Positions 1-6,476 of a stretch of DNA of 8,819 bases are shown piece by piece. How positions within the stretch are numbered: the stretch's first letter is position 1; each line of letters starts with the position of its first letter. The notes under the pieces are model-generated. The model was not told where the DNA came from and did not search any database. It saw nothing but the letters and a program-made list of their open reading frames with translations. Both the position numbers and the translations under genes were made by a program. This DNA comes from Candidatus Pacearchaeota archaeon (lineage in GTDB: Archaea > Nanobdellota > Nanobdellia > Pacearchaeales > GW2011-AR1): the NCBI GenBank assembly GCA_016234025.1, contig JACQLL010000081.1, positions 1 to 8,819 on the forward strand, given 5' to 3'.

Positions 1-36
1 CTTTTTACACTTTACGCAATATCCTTGTGTTGCCAT
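1..36 (-). CDS. DUF5679-like zinc-ribbon protein, N-terminal 12 codons only
   Basis: The reverse strand reads ATG at 36-34 and then MATQGYCVKCKK up to the window edge. This matches what I remember of the start of small archaeal DUF5679 proteins (M-A-x-x-x-Y-C-V-K-C-K, the first CxxC of a zinc ribbon of about 45-60 residues); the second Cys pair would lie outside the window. The start is well supported: an AGGAGG Shine-Dalgarno sits at 46-41, five nucleotides or so before the ATG, with a TATA-like box further up. The gene is divergent from the interrupted gene at 131-601. Function of the family is unknown; a metal-binding role is inferred from CxxC only. Confidence 0.75.
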   Translation of the reverse strand, partial: MATQGYCVKCKK

Positions 37-40
37 TTTA

Positions 41-75
41 CCTCCTCTCTTTTTCAGGAAAATTAGTATTATAAA
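41..75 (-). promoter_or_regulatory. Promoter and Shine-Dalgarno of the DUF5679-like gene
   Basis: On the minus strand an ATTTATAAT TATA-like box occupies about 75-67, and a strong AGGAGG ribosome binding site lies at 46-41 before the ATG at 36. The expected transcription start, about 25 nt from the box, falls close to the Shine-Dalgarno, so the leader would be about 10 nt. The box position is inferred from spacing. Confidence 0.5.
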
Positions 76-104
76 TGTTTTGAAGGATAATTTGTAGCCA
101 GTTA

Positions 105-113
105 AGATTAAAA
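105..113 (+). promoter_or_regulatory. TATA-like box ahead of ATG 131
   Basis: An AT-rich run GATTAAAAA lies about 23 nt (centre to A of ATG) ahead of the ATG at 131. That is the spacing seen for other leaderless starts in this window (635, 1628, 6570). It supports 131 as the original start of the interrupted gene. There is no Shine-Dalgarno before this ATG. Confidence 0.4.
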
Positions 114-130
114 ACTTTCGCATAATTAAT

Positions 131-169
131 ATGAAAAAATATGTTTCAATAGGCGTTCTAATAATATAG
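131..169 (+). pseudogene. N-terminal fragment of interrupted gene (MKKYVSIGVLII then stop)
   Basis: ATG at 131 opens 12 codons, MKKYVSIGVLII, a lysine-then-hydrophobic start typical of real archaeal genes. It then meets TAG (167-169) immediately followed by TGA (170-172), both inside the left arm of a 14-bp palindrome. The frame is the same as that of the long open frame ending at 601 (131 and 245 differ by 38 codons). Deleting the 39 nt between the ATA at 164-166 and the ATA at 203-205 joins the two into a single frame reading ...GVLIIVRIENAFPLG.... I therefore read it as the 5' end of the same gene, cut by a palindromic insert. It could also be a chance mini-ORF. Confidence 0.5.
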
Positions 170-205
170 TGAACCAACACCGAGAAACTTAGTTGGTTCA
201 CTATA
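165..205. repeat. 41-bp perfect palindrome (14-bp arms, 13-nt loop) interrupting a gene
   Basis: TATAGTGAACCAAC at 165-178 is exactly complementary to GTTGGTTCACTATA at 192-205, with a 13-nt loop at 179-191. A weaker outer stem, TTCTAA 156-161 with TTAGAA 207-212, flanks it across a 3-nt/1-nt bulge. The outer TA on both sides could be a target duplication around 12-bp terminal repeats, as in a miniature transposon. It lies inside an otherwise continuous reading frame and supplies both stop codons. Other readings are a regulatory hairpin or a terminator, but no T-tract follows it. Confidence 0.8.
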
Positions 206-244
206 GTTAGAATTGAAAATGCTTTCCCGCTCGGCGAAGAGGGT

Positions 245-601
245 TTGAATATCGTCGGCGACGGCGCGAAGGTTTTTTACAAACCGAAAGAAAATAGCGA
301 TGCTCCTTTTCGTGAGGCAATATACCAAGGAAGAGCGGCTGAAAGTGACCTTCGCACCCTCACAGATGACCAGGAGATAATAAAAAAATTTTCAGGAAAA
401 CACTTGATAACTCTCGCAGTGAAAGACGAAGATACCAAGGCAATGCAGGAATTGAGAGTTCCAATGCATGAATGGAGACTTACTGACGGTTATGCGGTCG
501 ACGCAGACGAGCTTTATTGGTCAGACTCACAAGCGCTTCCCGGCGAGAGATTGATAAGATATTTATTTGAACAAAGAAGACAATCGTTAAGAAAAACATA
601 A
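245..601 (+). CDS. Hypothetical protein, surviving 3' part of an interrupted gene
   Basis: Open frame of 118 codons from a TTG at 245 to TAA at 599-601; I do not recognise the product. The frame is open back to 173, and the codons just upstream (ENAFPLGEEG, 215-244) look coding, so TTG 245 is probably not the real start. It sits only two nucleotides after a weak GAGGG. No in-frame ATG or GTG exists after the double stop at 167-172. The protein is soluble and charged: Lys/Glu-rich near residues 9-17 and 44-68, with a Trp/Tyr-containing part (EWRL, ELYWSD) and a basic C-end (RRQSLRKT). No Cys and no membrane segment. It is followed by the promoter of the gene at 635. If the palindrome at 165-205 is removed, the gene would run from 131 to 601 as about 143 aa. 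Confidence 0.6.
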   Translation: MNIVGDGAKVFYKPKENSDAPFREAIYQGRAAESDLRTLTDDQEIIKKFSGKHLITLAVKDEDTKAMQELRVPMHEWRLTDGYAVDADELYWSDSQALPGERLIRYLFEQRRQSLRKT

Positions 602-603
602 AA

Positions 604-611
604 CTTTTTAT
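604..611 (+). promoter_or_regulatory. TATA box of the 635-1593 unit
   Basis: CTTTTTATA lies just after the stop at 601, with its centre about 27 nt before the ATG at 635. This implies a leaderless or near-leaderless mRNA and favours ATG 635 over the TTG at 632. No Shine-Dalgarno is present. Confidence 0.6.
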
Positions 612-634
612 ACCCTAAAATCTAATAATTATTG

Positions 635-952
635 ATGAAAATGAGAAATGGAATGATTGCCGGGATAACTGGATTAGCTTTTGCCGCATCAATATACAGA
701 ATGCCTGAAAGTCACAAATTAATTAAAATAGGTAACGGCGAGAATTTAAGCTTCCTTTATTTCTATAATAAAAAAGAGTTATCTCTTGGTACAGGAACAA
801 GAATTGCAGATTGTAATAATGACCATATTCCAGATATAACTCAAACATATGTTTTAGCAAGGGGAATCGGAGCTTTCTTTTTAAAAAGACAAGCAGGTAA
901 TGAAGAGAGAACGCTCTTTAATGAATCAATAAAAAAGGCGGTTAAAAAATGA
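635..952 (+). CDS. Small exported or membrane protein with a Ca-binding-loop-like motif
   Basis: A 105-aa protein of unknown function. The N-terminus (MKMRNGMIAGITGLAFAASI) is a short basic-hydrophobic stretch that could be a signal peptide or a single membrane anchor. At residues 59-67 (D59-x-N61-x-D63-x-x-x-D67, IADCNNDHIPDI) it has an acidic loop like the calcium loops of FG-GAP/VCBS and dockerin-type repeats, here single and with His where Gly is usual. The C-terminus is basic (IKKAVKK). ATG 635 is chosen because a TATA box lies about 27 nt upstream; TTG 632 and ATG 641 are alternatives. Its TGA overlaps the ATG of the next gene (ATGA), so the two are probably translated together. I recall similar small proteins in DPANN genomes but cannot name a family. 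Confidence 0.8.
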   Translation: MKMRNGMIAGITGLAFAASIYRMPESHKLIKIGNGENLSFLYFYNKKELSLGTGTRIADCNNDHIPDITQTYVLARGIGAFFLKRQAGNEERTLFNESIKKAVKK

Positions 953-1593
953 AAATAAAACCTTACATTGAGAAGCTTGAAAAATCTAAGGAATTTAAGA
1001 AGCTCAAAACAAAAAACCCTGACGCTTTCATGGTCGCTGGTTTTTTCGTGATGGACCTTGAAACTGGAAATAATGTTCACCAAATTGACTATTATGTGCC
1101 GGAACAAAAAAAATTCGCGGCGTTTACATTAGACGGGAACGTAAGCTTACAATTAGTCGATGCACTAAAAGACAACGTACCTGAAAAACTCGAAGGAAAA
1201 ATAAACATCGACCTTGACATCTTAAAAGATATCCTTCTGGATGAAATGCACAACAGAGGAATATCTGAAGACATAAGAAAGATAATCGCAATTGTACAGA
1301 ACGTAAAGGGGAAGAAGGTCTGGAACCTGAATTGCGTCCTGACAGGGATGGGAATTTTAAAGTCTCATATAGACGATGAGTCAAAAACAGTTCTGAAGAT
1401 TGAAAAAAATTCTCTCGCTGACATAATGAAAAAAGTCCCTGTTCAGGAAATGCAGGAAATGGCGGCGCCGAAAACGAAAGACGGCATAAAAAAAGAACTG
1501 GAAAAACTCGATTCACTTGAGACAGAGATTGAAAAAGAAAAAACGAAGCTAAAGGGCAAACTAAACAAATTTGGCGTCTCTAAAGGAGATTAG
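949..1593 (+). CDS. Conserved hypothetical protein of DPANN type
   Basis: A 214-aa soluble protein. From the start (MKIKPYIEKLEKSKEFKKLK) through the section with GFFVMDLETG and HQIDYYVPEQKK (about residues 29-55), it agrees with my memory of a widespread uncharacterised protein family of Woesearchaeota/Pacearchaeota. No catalytic motif is evident. Residues about 10-130 look like a mixed alpha/beta domain, with a KIIAIVQNVKGKKVWNLNC segment near 108-126. The C-terminal third, roughly 157-208, is Lys/Glu-rich and probably forms a coiled coil (KKELEKLDSLETEIEKEKTK). Its ATG overlaps the TGA of the upstream gene by 4 nt, so it is in the same transcript. The window shows no reason to link it to the surface operon that follows, which has its own promoter. 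Confidence 0.85.
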   Translation: MKIKPYIEKLEKSKEFKKLKTKNPDAFMVAGFFVMDLETGNNVHQIDYYVPEQKKFAAFTLDGNVSLQLVDALKDNVPEKLEGKINIDLDILKDILLDEMHNRGISEDIRKIIAIVQNVKGKKVWNLNCVLTGMGILKSHIDDESKTVLKIEKNSLADIMKKVPVQEMQEMAAPKTKDGIKKELEKLDSLETEIEKEKTKLKGKLNKFGVSKGD

Positions 1594-1597
1594 ACAA

Positions 1598-1608
1598 TTT
1601 TAAATATA
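1598..1608 (+). promoter_or_regulatory. TATA box of the surface-protein operon
   Basis: TTTTAAATATA is centred about 26 nt before the ATG at 1628, after the stop of the previous gene at 1593. The spacing implies a leaderless transcript for the 1628-6168 operon. Confidence 0.6.
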
Positions 1609-1627
1609 GGTTTGTATTTGATTTTAT

Positions 1628-2398
1628 ATGAGGTGGAGCTGGTTAATATTTCTATTTGTATTTTTATCAAGCATTAGCATTGCTCGGGGGCAATCAGTAG
1701 TCAGTGGATTAAGCGTTGAATGTTTCCCGGAATATAAATGTGGAAGCTGGAGTGAATGTTCAGATGGTTTAAGGAGCAGAACATGTGAAGACATGAAATG
1801 CAACAGACGGAACATAATAGAAAGAGATTTCTGTTCATGGGAGTTAAACGATTGCATTCCAAAATTAGAATGCGGAAGATGGAGCGAATGCCAATACACA
1901 GAGCAGATAAATAATGTATTTCAGGGAGAAATAAAATTCGGCGGTTACAAAACAAGAGCCTGCAACGATTCAAACAAATGTATAAAAGACACCTTCATTG
2001 AAGAAGAAAATTGTGATGAATCATTTGAACTTGAGATAAACAGACGAATAGAATGCGACGAAGAGTTTATCGTCGCAATTGATAAGCTGTCGGGGAGAGA
2101 AGTTGCAAAAATAAGCGTGGACTCGTGGGAAAGAAAAAACCTAAATGTTTTATTTACGCAGGACAAAAATCCCTATTGCCTGTCTTGTTATAACGGAATC
2201 AAAGACGAAGACGAGGAAGGAATCGACTGCGGAATAGACTGCAAGGAATGCAAAGTCGAAAAGAAATTTCCAATAACCGCTCTCATAATATCTTTCTGGA
2301 TAGTTTCTGCTTTGTTCTCATATTTATCAATAAAAGAATTATCTAATAAAAAAAATAGAAAAAAAAGGAGAGGTTTTTCGAGAAGTAAGATAAAATGA
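1628..2398 (+). CDS. Cys-rich thrombospondin-1-like membrane protein
   Basis: A 256-aa surface protein. Residues 1-21 form a signal peptide (MRWSWLIFLFVFLSSISIARG). Two TSP1-like units follow: CGSWSECSDGLRSRTC at 38-53, and a longer one starting CGRWSEC at 82-88 and closing with GGYKTRAC at 105-112; both keep the WSxC and R-x-C hallmarks. A second Cys cluster, C184, C187, C201, C205, C208 with EEGIDCG in the middle, resembles the known Cys motif C-x-x-G-I-x-(D/E)-x-x-E-x-x-(V/I)-D-C-G seen in secreted proteins. One membrane helix spans about 214-235, and the tail is very basic (KKNRKKRRGFSRSK), which predicts an outside-facing Cys-rich ectodomain with a short inner tail. TSP1 modules mediate glycan or protein contact in other lineages; that role here is inference. 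It is coupled to the giant gene by ATGA at 2395-2398. Confidence 0.85.
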   Translation: MRWSWLIFLFVFLSSISIARGQSVVSGLSVECFPEYKCGSWSECSDGLRSRTCEDMKCNRRNIIERDFCSWELNDCIPKLECGRWSECQYTEQINNVFQGEIKFGGYKTRACNDSNKCIKDTFIEEENCDESFELEINRRIECDEEFIVAIDKLSGREVAKISVDSWERKNLNVLFTQDKNPYCLSCYNGIKDEDEEGIDCGIDCKECKVEKKFPITALIISFWIVSALFSYLSIKELSNKKNRKKRRGFSRSKIK

Positions 2399-5300
2399 GG
2401 ATGAAAAATATTTTCTTCGGATTAATTTTATTAGTCGTGGTTATACTATTTTCAAACCTCACAACGGCCGCGGCGCCGCAATGGAACGCGACAATTAATT
2501 TCCCTCTAAACATTGGAAATTTTTCCGAAGACCAGTCTCCAATATTCAGCTACAACATAAGCACAAATGTCTCTGATTCCGACGGAAACTCGTTAAACTT
2601 TTCTTTTTCAACAGGAGACGATTCAAACCCTATCTGGTCTTCAATACACGGCTCAAGGGCATCTTCTTTTTTCACATGGATAGTGTTAAATCAGACAACA
2701 GGATTATTGACTATAAATGGAACAATAAATAACCACACCGGAAAGTACAACATTTCCATAGACGTCTCCGACGGAAGCCAAAGCGCCGGCGCAAGAATTT
2801 TCCTGCTTTTAGGAAACGCAACAAATGACGCTCCGCAATTTGTCGGTCTGGAAAACAAATCGTTCAATATGTCATCTTTATTCGAATACATAATAAACAT
2901 AACAGATGAAGAAAATAACATTCCTTTTAATTTTAATATCAACTTTCTAAATTGCGGGACTGCAGAATGGTCATACAGAAATAGCACTGATTGTACATTA
3001 TTCAACAGCTCGCAGTATTCGACAAACGCGACTTCCGGAAAAATCAACATCAGCTTCACGCCGTTGAGAAACGACGTCGGTTCTTACATAATAAATTTCA
3101 CAGTTACTGACGCCGGAGATGACGTTCCAAAAAACACAAGCAAAAGCCAGATAGTAAACTTCACCGTTCTCAACATAAATCTTGAACCTCACTTTAGATA
3201 CAAATGTGACAACGAAAGGAACGCTACAGAAGACAGCCCTTTCATTTGCCAGATAAATGCAACAGACATTGATGAAATAAACAATCTGACTTTCTCTGCA
3301 AATGAAACGTGGTTCCTGTTTAATAGCTCAACAAGTTCTATAACTCTGGGTGTTAATTCAACAACAAACTTCAACGCTTCGGCATTAGTTAATTTCACCG
3401 CCAGAGACGCACAAGTCGGAAACTGGTCAATAAATATTTCTGTTCAAGACACCGGAGCACCGAAAGGAAAAAATTCAACTGTGTTTTATTTCTTTGTTGC
3501 CAACATAAACGATTCTGTAACTTTAGACGACATTAACAATGTAACTGCATTCACAAGCAATAATTATACGATACTTGTAAACGCAACAGATGATGACTTG
3601 CTCATCCCCGACGAAAGGGTCTACAACGAATCGATAACCTTTTTTTCAAACAATACTAACGTAAATGTCAGCTCCTCTGAAATTTCTGGAAAAAATAAAA
3701 CAAGAGGCACAATATCATTTAACCCTAATGATCTCGGAACAGGAAATCACTCTATTAACATAAGTGTCAGGGATGTAAATAACTTCTCCATCAGTTCAAA
3801 AACATTCAGAATTGAAGTGTTGGCAAACTCTATTCCAACGTGGAATGCTTCTACACAAACAAATCACTCGTTAACGGAAAATGTCCAATTTTATTTGAAT
3901 CTGACGCAAAATGTAACTGACGCAAATGGTGATTTGCTTAACTTCACTTTTATCAATGACACCTCCTTTCAGTCCTTCTCTATTAACTTAAGCTTAGGCA
4001 CTATAAACTTCACACCGATAGACGTAGACGTCGGGGAGCACATTGTAACAATAAACGCTTCAGACGGAAAAACACCGGCGTCTATTATCTTCAATTTTAC
4101 CATCTCAAATATCAACGATACTCCGTCGATACAAACTCCTTTAACCGTAGTCAACGCAACCATTGATACAGGAAACTCAAATATTAATGTTTCCGAGGAC
4201 AACTACACTATAGTCACTCTTTGGGTTCACGATGATGACGTTAGAATCCCAAGCAACCAAAGAAGTTTTTACAACGAAAGCATCACGATAAACTTAACAA
4301 TCAGGGGACCAAACACTAAACTATTCAACTTCACACTGACAAATGACTTCCCGACTAATGGCTTCCCTCAAAGAGTCGAATTCGACGCTGTGTTCACCCC
4401 AAACAAATCAGATGTCGGAAGTTACAACATAACAATAAACGCGACTGACTTAAGCAATGCGTCAAGCTTCTTGAGTTTCAATATAACCGTTCAGGAAAAA
4501 CAACACTCTCCCGCCCTTACAACAATCGGAGCAATAAATAAGTCAATAATAGAGTCACTATACATTGATGTTAATTTCACAGACTCTGAAGATATTAACG
4601 AAACGCACCCCGGAGCCAATTTTAGTTACAGAATAGCAAACCTTACATCGAGAGGTAACTTCCTGACGATAAATTCAAGCAATGGCGTCATTAATGTGAC
4701 TTTGAACCAAACCCGCGCAGGCGTGTGGGACTTCAATGTTTCTATAAACGACACGAGCGGAAACAGGGACTCTCAAGTTTTCACGCTAATCGTTTTCGAT
4801 TATCCGACGATAATTTCGCCTGTGCCCAGTTTCCAATTTAATATAGTCGAAAACACTTCTTCAGTGCTTAACTTTTCCGTAAACAGCACGGTCGGTTCAA
4901 TTCTCAATGACACCTTGAACTACACGCTGATTATAAACGGCGTTGTCAAAAACTCGACATTCGGCTACGGTAACGGGACTTCCTTTTTATGGGGGTACAC
5001 TCCCGGCTTCACCGAAGAAACAACCTGTTTAACAGACATAAACATAACACTCAATGTATCAAACTCTAAATTGTCTAACTTCACAAGCTGGAACGTAACA
5101 ATAAACCACACAAACTATCCGCTGATATTCAACTCCAATATTAATAACATAAACACAGATAGTCCTGCAAGTTTAACACTCTCTGACTACTTTGTAGACG
5201 TCGACGCTTCAGACGGCTGTCAAAACCAGACAATAGGTTTCATCCCGAGACTCGTTGAAGGCGACGCCCTAAGCCTGTCTGTTACTAACTGGACAAACAC

Positions 5301-6168
5301 GACAACTCCTACGATAACCTTTTCTTCCTCATCTGCCGCTATCGCAAATTACACGATAACCGGCTATGAATATAACGCGAGTCTTTACGCAAACAAAAAC
5401 GCAACGAGCAATAATTTTTCTGTAAAGTTAACAATTGCTTCAAGTTCGTCCTCTTCATCCTCCACAAGCAGCGGCGGTGGAGGCGGTGGAGGCAGTTCCG
5501 TCGAGAAACCAATTTCCTTAAACATAATCGTTCCCGAACCGGTTTCGTCAAAGAAAAAAGACCGTCTCATAATTCCAATAGGCGCTGTCAACGACGGGGA
5601 GATCACTCTCAATGAAATAATCTTCGATGGTGTCGTCGCTAAAAATGGAGTCCAACGTTCCGACTTAATAGCATCGTTTGACAAATCATTCATAGATTCA
5701 CTTTCTCCCGGCGAGAGAGAAAATATAACTCTTATCGTCGACGTTGACACCAGCGAAGCGGGATTATTCGAAGTTACAATAACAGGAAAAGTAAAGAGCC
5801 CTGTATTTGAGGACTTTGCTAAAGTGTTCATTCAGATAGAAAAAGACGAAGCTGTCGAAGAAAAAATAATTTTCACAGAGGAATTTATAGTCGGCAATCC
5901 AGAATGCGCAGAGCTCAAGGAGCTTGTTGACGAAGCAAAGACACTCTTTGCGCAGGGCGATACAGAGTCGACAATAGCGAAACTTGACGACGCGTTGGCC
6001 GCATGCAGAAGAGCAATATCCCAGCCTTTCACATCACGAATCAGGTCGAGAGTCGAAGAACGCCTTTTCGGCTACGTCAGCTTCGCGAGCCTTGCCGCGT
6101 TCCTCCTCGGATTCTCTTACTATTATTACAAGAGAACAAAATTGAAAAGGGCTTTAAGAGGGTATTGA
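2395..6168 (+). CDS. Giant cadherin-like, sequon-rich, membrane-anchored surface protein
   Basis: A 1257-aa surface protein, probably part of the cell coat or an adhesin. Residues 1-27 form a signal peptide. About 30-1010 is a tandem series of cadherin/dystroglycan-like domains: a strand motif of the type DVGxYxIxIxxxD recurs near residues 115, 226, 340, 448, 544, 673 and 775 (spacing about 96-129), usually followed by F-x-I-x-V and often NIND. By hand I count about 95 N-x-S/T sequons, nearly all in this part, so heavy N-glycosylation is expected. A Ser run and seven Gly follow (about 1015-1032). Then comes a beta domain resembling NEW3/CARDB folds (1035-1150), a helical stalk with two Cys (about 1169-1200), a membrane helix (about 1226-1245) and a basic tail. 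It starts at ATG 2395, overlapping the previous stop; ATG 2401 is an alternative. Confidence 0.9.
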   Translation: MRMKNIFFGLILLVVVILFSNLTTAAAPQWNATINFPLNIGNFSEDQSPIFSYNISTNVSDSDGNSLNFSFSTGDDSNPIWSSIHGSRASSFFTWIVLNQTTGLLTINGTINNHTGKYNISIDVSDGSQSAGARIFLLLGNATNDAPQFVGLENKSFNMSSLFEYIINITDEENNIPFNFNINFLNCGTAEWSYRNSTDCTLFNSSQYSTNATSGKINISFTPLRNDVGSYIINFTVTDAGDDVPKNTSKSQIVNFTVLNINLEPHFRYKCDNERNATEDSPFICQINATDIDEINNLTFSANETWFLFNSSTSSITLGVNSTTNFNASALVNFTARDAQVGNWSINISVQDTGAPKGKNSTVFYFFVANINDSVTLDDINNVTAFTSNNYTILVNATDDDLLIPDERVYNESITFFSNNTNVNVSSSEISGKNKTRGTISFNPNDLGTGNHSINISVRDVNNFSISSKTFRIEVLANSIPTWNASTQTNHSLTENVQFYLNLTQNVTDANGDLLNFTFINDTSFQSFSINLSLGTINFTPIDVDVGEHIVTINASDGKTPASIIFNFTISNINDTPSIQTPLTVVNATIDTGNSNINVSEDNYTIVTLWVHDDDVRIPSNQRSFYNESITINLTIRGPNTKLFNFTLTNDFPTNGFPQRVEFDAVFTPNKSDVGSYNITINATDLSNASSFLSFNITVQEKQHSPALTTIGAINKSIIESLYIDVNFTDSEDINETHPGANFSYRIANLTSRGNFLTINSSNGVINVTLNQTRAGVWDFNVSINDTSGNRDSQVFTLIVFDYPTIISPVPSFQFNIVENTSSVLNFSVNSTVGSILNDTLNYTLIINGVVKNSTFGYGNGTSFLWGYTPGFTEETTCLTDINITLNVSNSKLSNFTSWNVTINHTNYPLIFNSNINNINTDSPASLTLSDYFVDVDASDGCQNQTIGFIPRLVEGDALSLSVTNWTNTTTPTITFSSSSAAIANYTITGYEYNASLYANKNATSNNFSVKLTIASSSSSSSSTSSGGGGGGGSSVEKPISLNIIVPEPVSSKKKDRLIIPIGAVNDGEITLNEIIFDGVVAKNGVQRSDLIASFDKSFIDSLSPGERENITLIVDVDTSEAGLFEVTITGKVKSPVFEDFAKVFIQIEKDEAVEEKIIFTEEFIVGNPECAELKELVDEAKTLFAQGDTESTIAKLDDALAACRRAISQPFTSRIRSRVEERLFGYVSFASLAAFLLGFSYYYYKRTKLKRALRGY

Positions 6169-6203
6169 GATTAAGGAGATTTTAAGATTTTTTCGATGAA
6201 GAA

Positions 6204-6226
6204 GAGACAATCTCGCTTATTTTTTT
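6204..6226 (+). terminator. Likely terminator of the surface operon
   Basis: A short GAGA-CAA-TCTC hairpin (6204-6214) is followed by a run of seven T (6220-6226), 36 nt after the stop of the giant gene. In archaea a T-tract alone is often enough to end transcription. The hairpin is weak, so the T-run is the main evidence. Confidence 0.5.
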
Positions 6227-6245
6227 AGTCTTTAAAATAACCTTT

Positions 6246-6269
6246 TAGGATTTCTTTTGTTAAATCCTA
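6246..6269. repeat. 8-bp hairpin
   Basis: TAGGATTT (6246-6253) pairs perfectly with AAATCCTA (6262-6269) around an 8-nt loop. It follows the terminator T-tract and could be a back-up transcription stop or the first of the hairpin series. Confidence 0.55.
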
Positions 6270-6320
6270 TCTTCTCGCCAGATTGGAGATGAGGAGGTTT
6301 AGATTTTACTCAGACTTTCG

Positions 6321-6375
6321 GCGAATATATCAAGAAACTTAAATAATTGAACATTCTGTCTCTTGATATATTCGC
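6321..6375. repeat. 55-bp inverted repeat with 15-bp perfect arms
   Basis: GCGAATATATCAAGA (6321-6335) is exactly complementary to TCTTGATATATTCGC (6361-6375), with a 25-nt AT-rich loop. A perfect 15-bp match this close is very unlikely by chance. In build it resembles the palindrome at 165-205, and both share AGAAACTTA at the loop (183-191 here compared with 6333-6341). I see no clear target duplication at its edges. It could be a miniature mobile element or a noncoding-RNA stem. Confidence 0.75.
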
Positions 6376-6420
6376 GGGACATAAAAGCGACGTTCTATTA
6401 TTTATGCCCTGTGTTATGTC
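6376..6420. repeat. Two mutually exclusive stems
   Basis: GGG-CATAAA (6376-6385, with A6379 bulged) can pair with TTTATGCCC (6401-6409). Alternatively GACATAA (6378-6384) pairs perfectly with TTATGTC (6414-6420). Both use the same left strand, so only one can form at a time. The second also competes with the outer stem of the next hairpin at 6419. Whether this is a switch or chance is unknown. Confidence 0.4.
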
Positions 6421-6470
6421 AAGATGCTTTGCGAAAACCACGCACTTCAGTGCGTGGATGAGCATCTTGA
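6419..6470. repeat. Nested hairpin, copy 1 (REP-like / IS200-IS605-end-like)
   Basis: The outer stem is TCAAGATGCT (6419-6428) with AGCATCTTGA (6461-6470), 10 bp perfect. The inner hairpin is CCACGCAC (6438-6445), loop TTCA, GTGCGTGG (6450-6457), 8 bp perfect. On the minus strand it reads ATCCACGCACTGAAGTGCG followed by TGGTTTTCGC, a layout that I recall from subterminal palindromes of IS200/IS605-type elements. A transposon-end origin is inferred from resemblance only; no tnpA or tnpB lies in the window. Confidence 0.7.
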
Positions 6471-6476
6471 GCATGC

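Noticed and set aside
165..205. Selenocysteine or pyrrolysine readthrough of TGA/TAG
   Set aside because: Two different stops stand in tandem, both inside the stem, and archaeal SECIS elements lie in untranslated regions. Reading through both would also translate the palindrome itself.
156..212. Archaeal bulge-helix-bulge intron at the interrupting palindrome
   Set aside because: The motif needs two 3-nt bulges on opposite strands around a 4-bp helix. Here the 14-bp stem is perfect, and the only bulges (3 nt and 1 nt) face each other at its base.
219..248. ATG at 219 as start of the gene ending at 601
   Set aside because: It is out of frame: it reads MLSRSAKRV and stops at 246-248.
1124..1516. 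Antisense frame of 130 codons opposite the conserved hypothetical
   Set aside because: It lies wholly within a well-supported gene on the other strand, has a composition typical of a shadow frame, and has no promoter or ribosome binding site of its own.
5385..5831. Antisense frame of 148 codons opposite the giant surface gene
   Set aside because: Its Pro and Asp/Glu runs are the reverse reading of the Gly and Ser linker codons, so it is a shadow.
6196..6228. Mini-ORF MKKRQSRLFF after the surface operon
   Set aside because: Ten codons, no well-placed Shine-Dalgarno, and it ends in the T-tract of the terminator.
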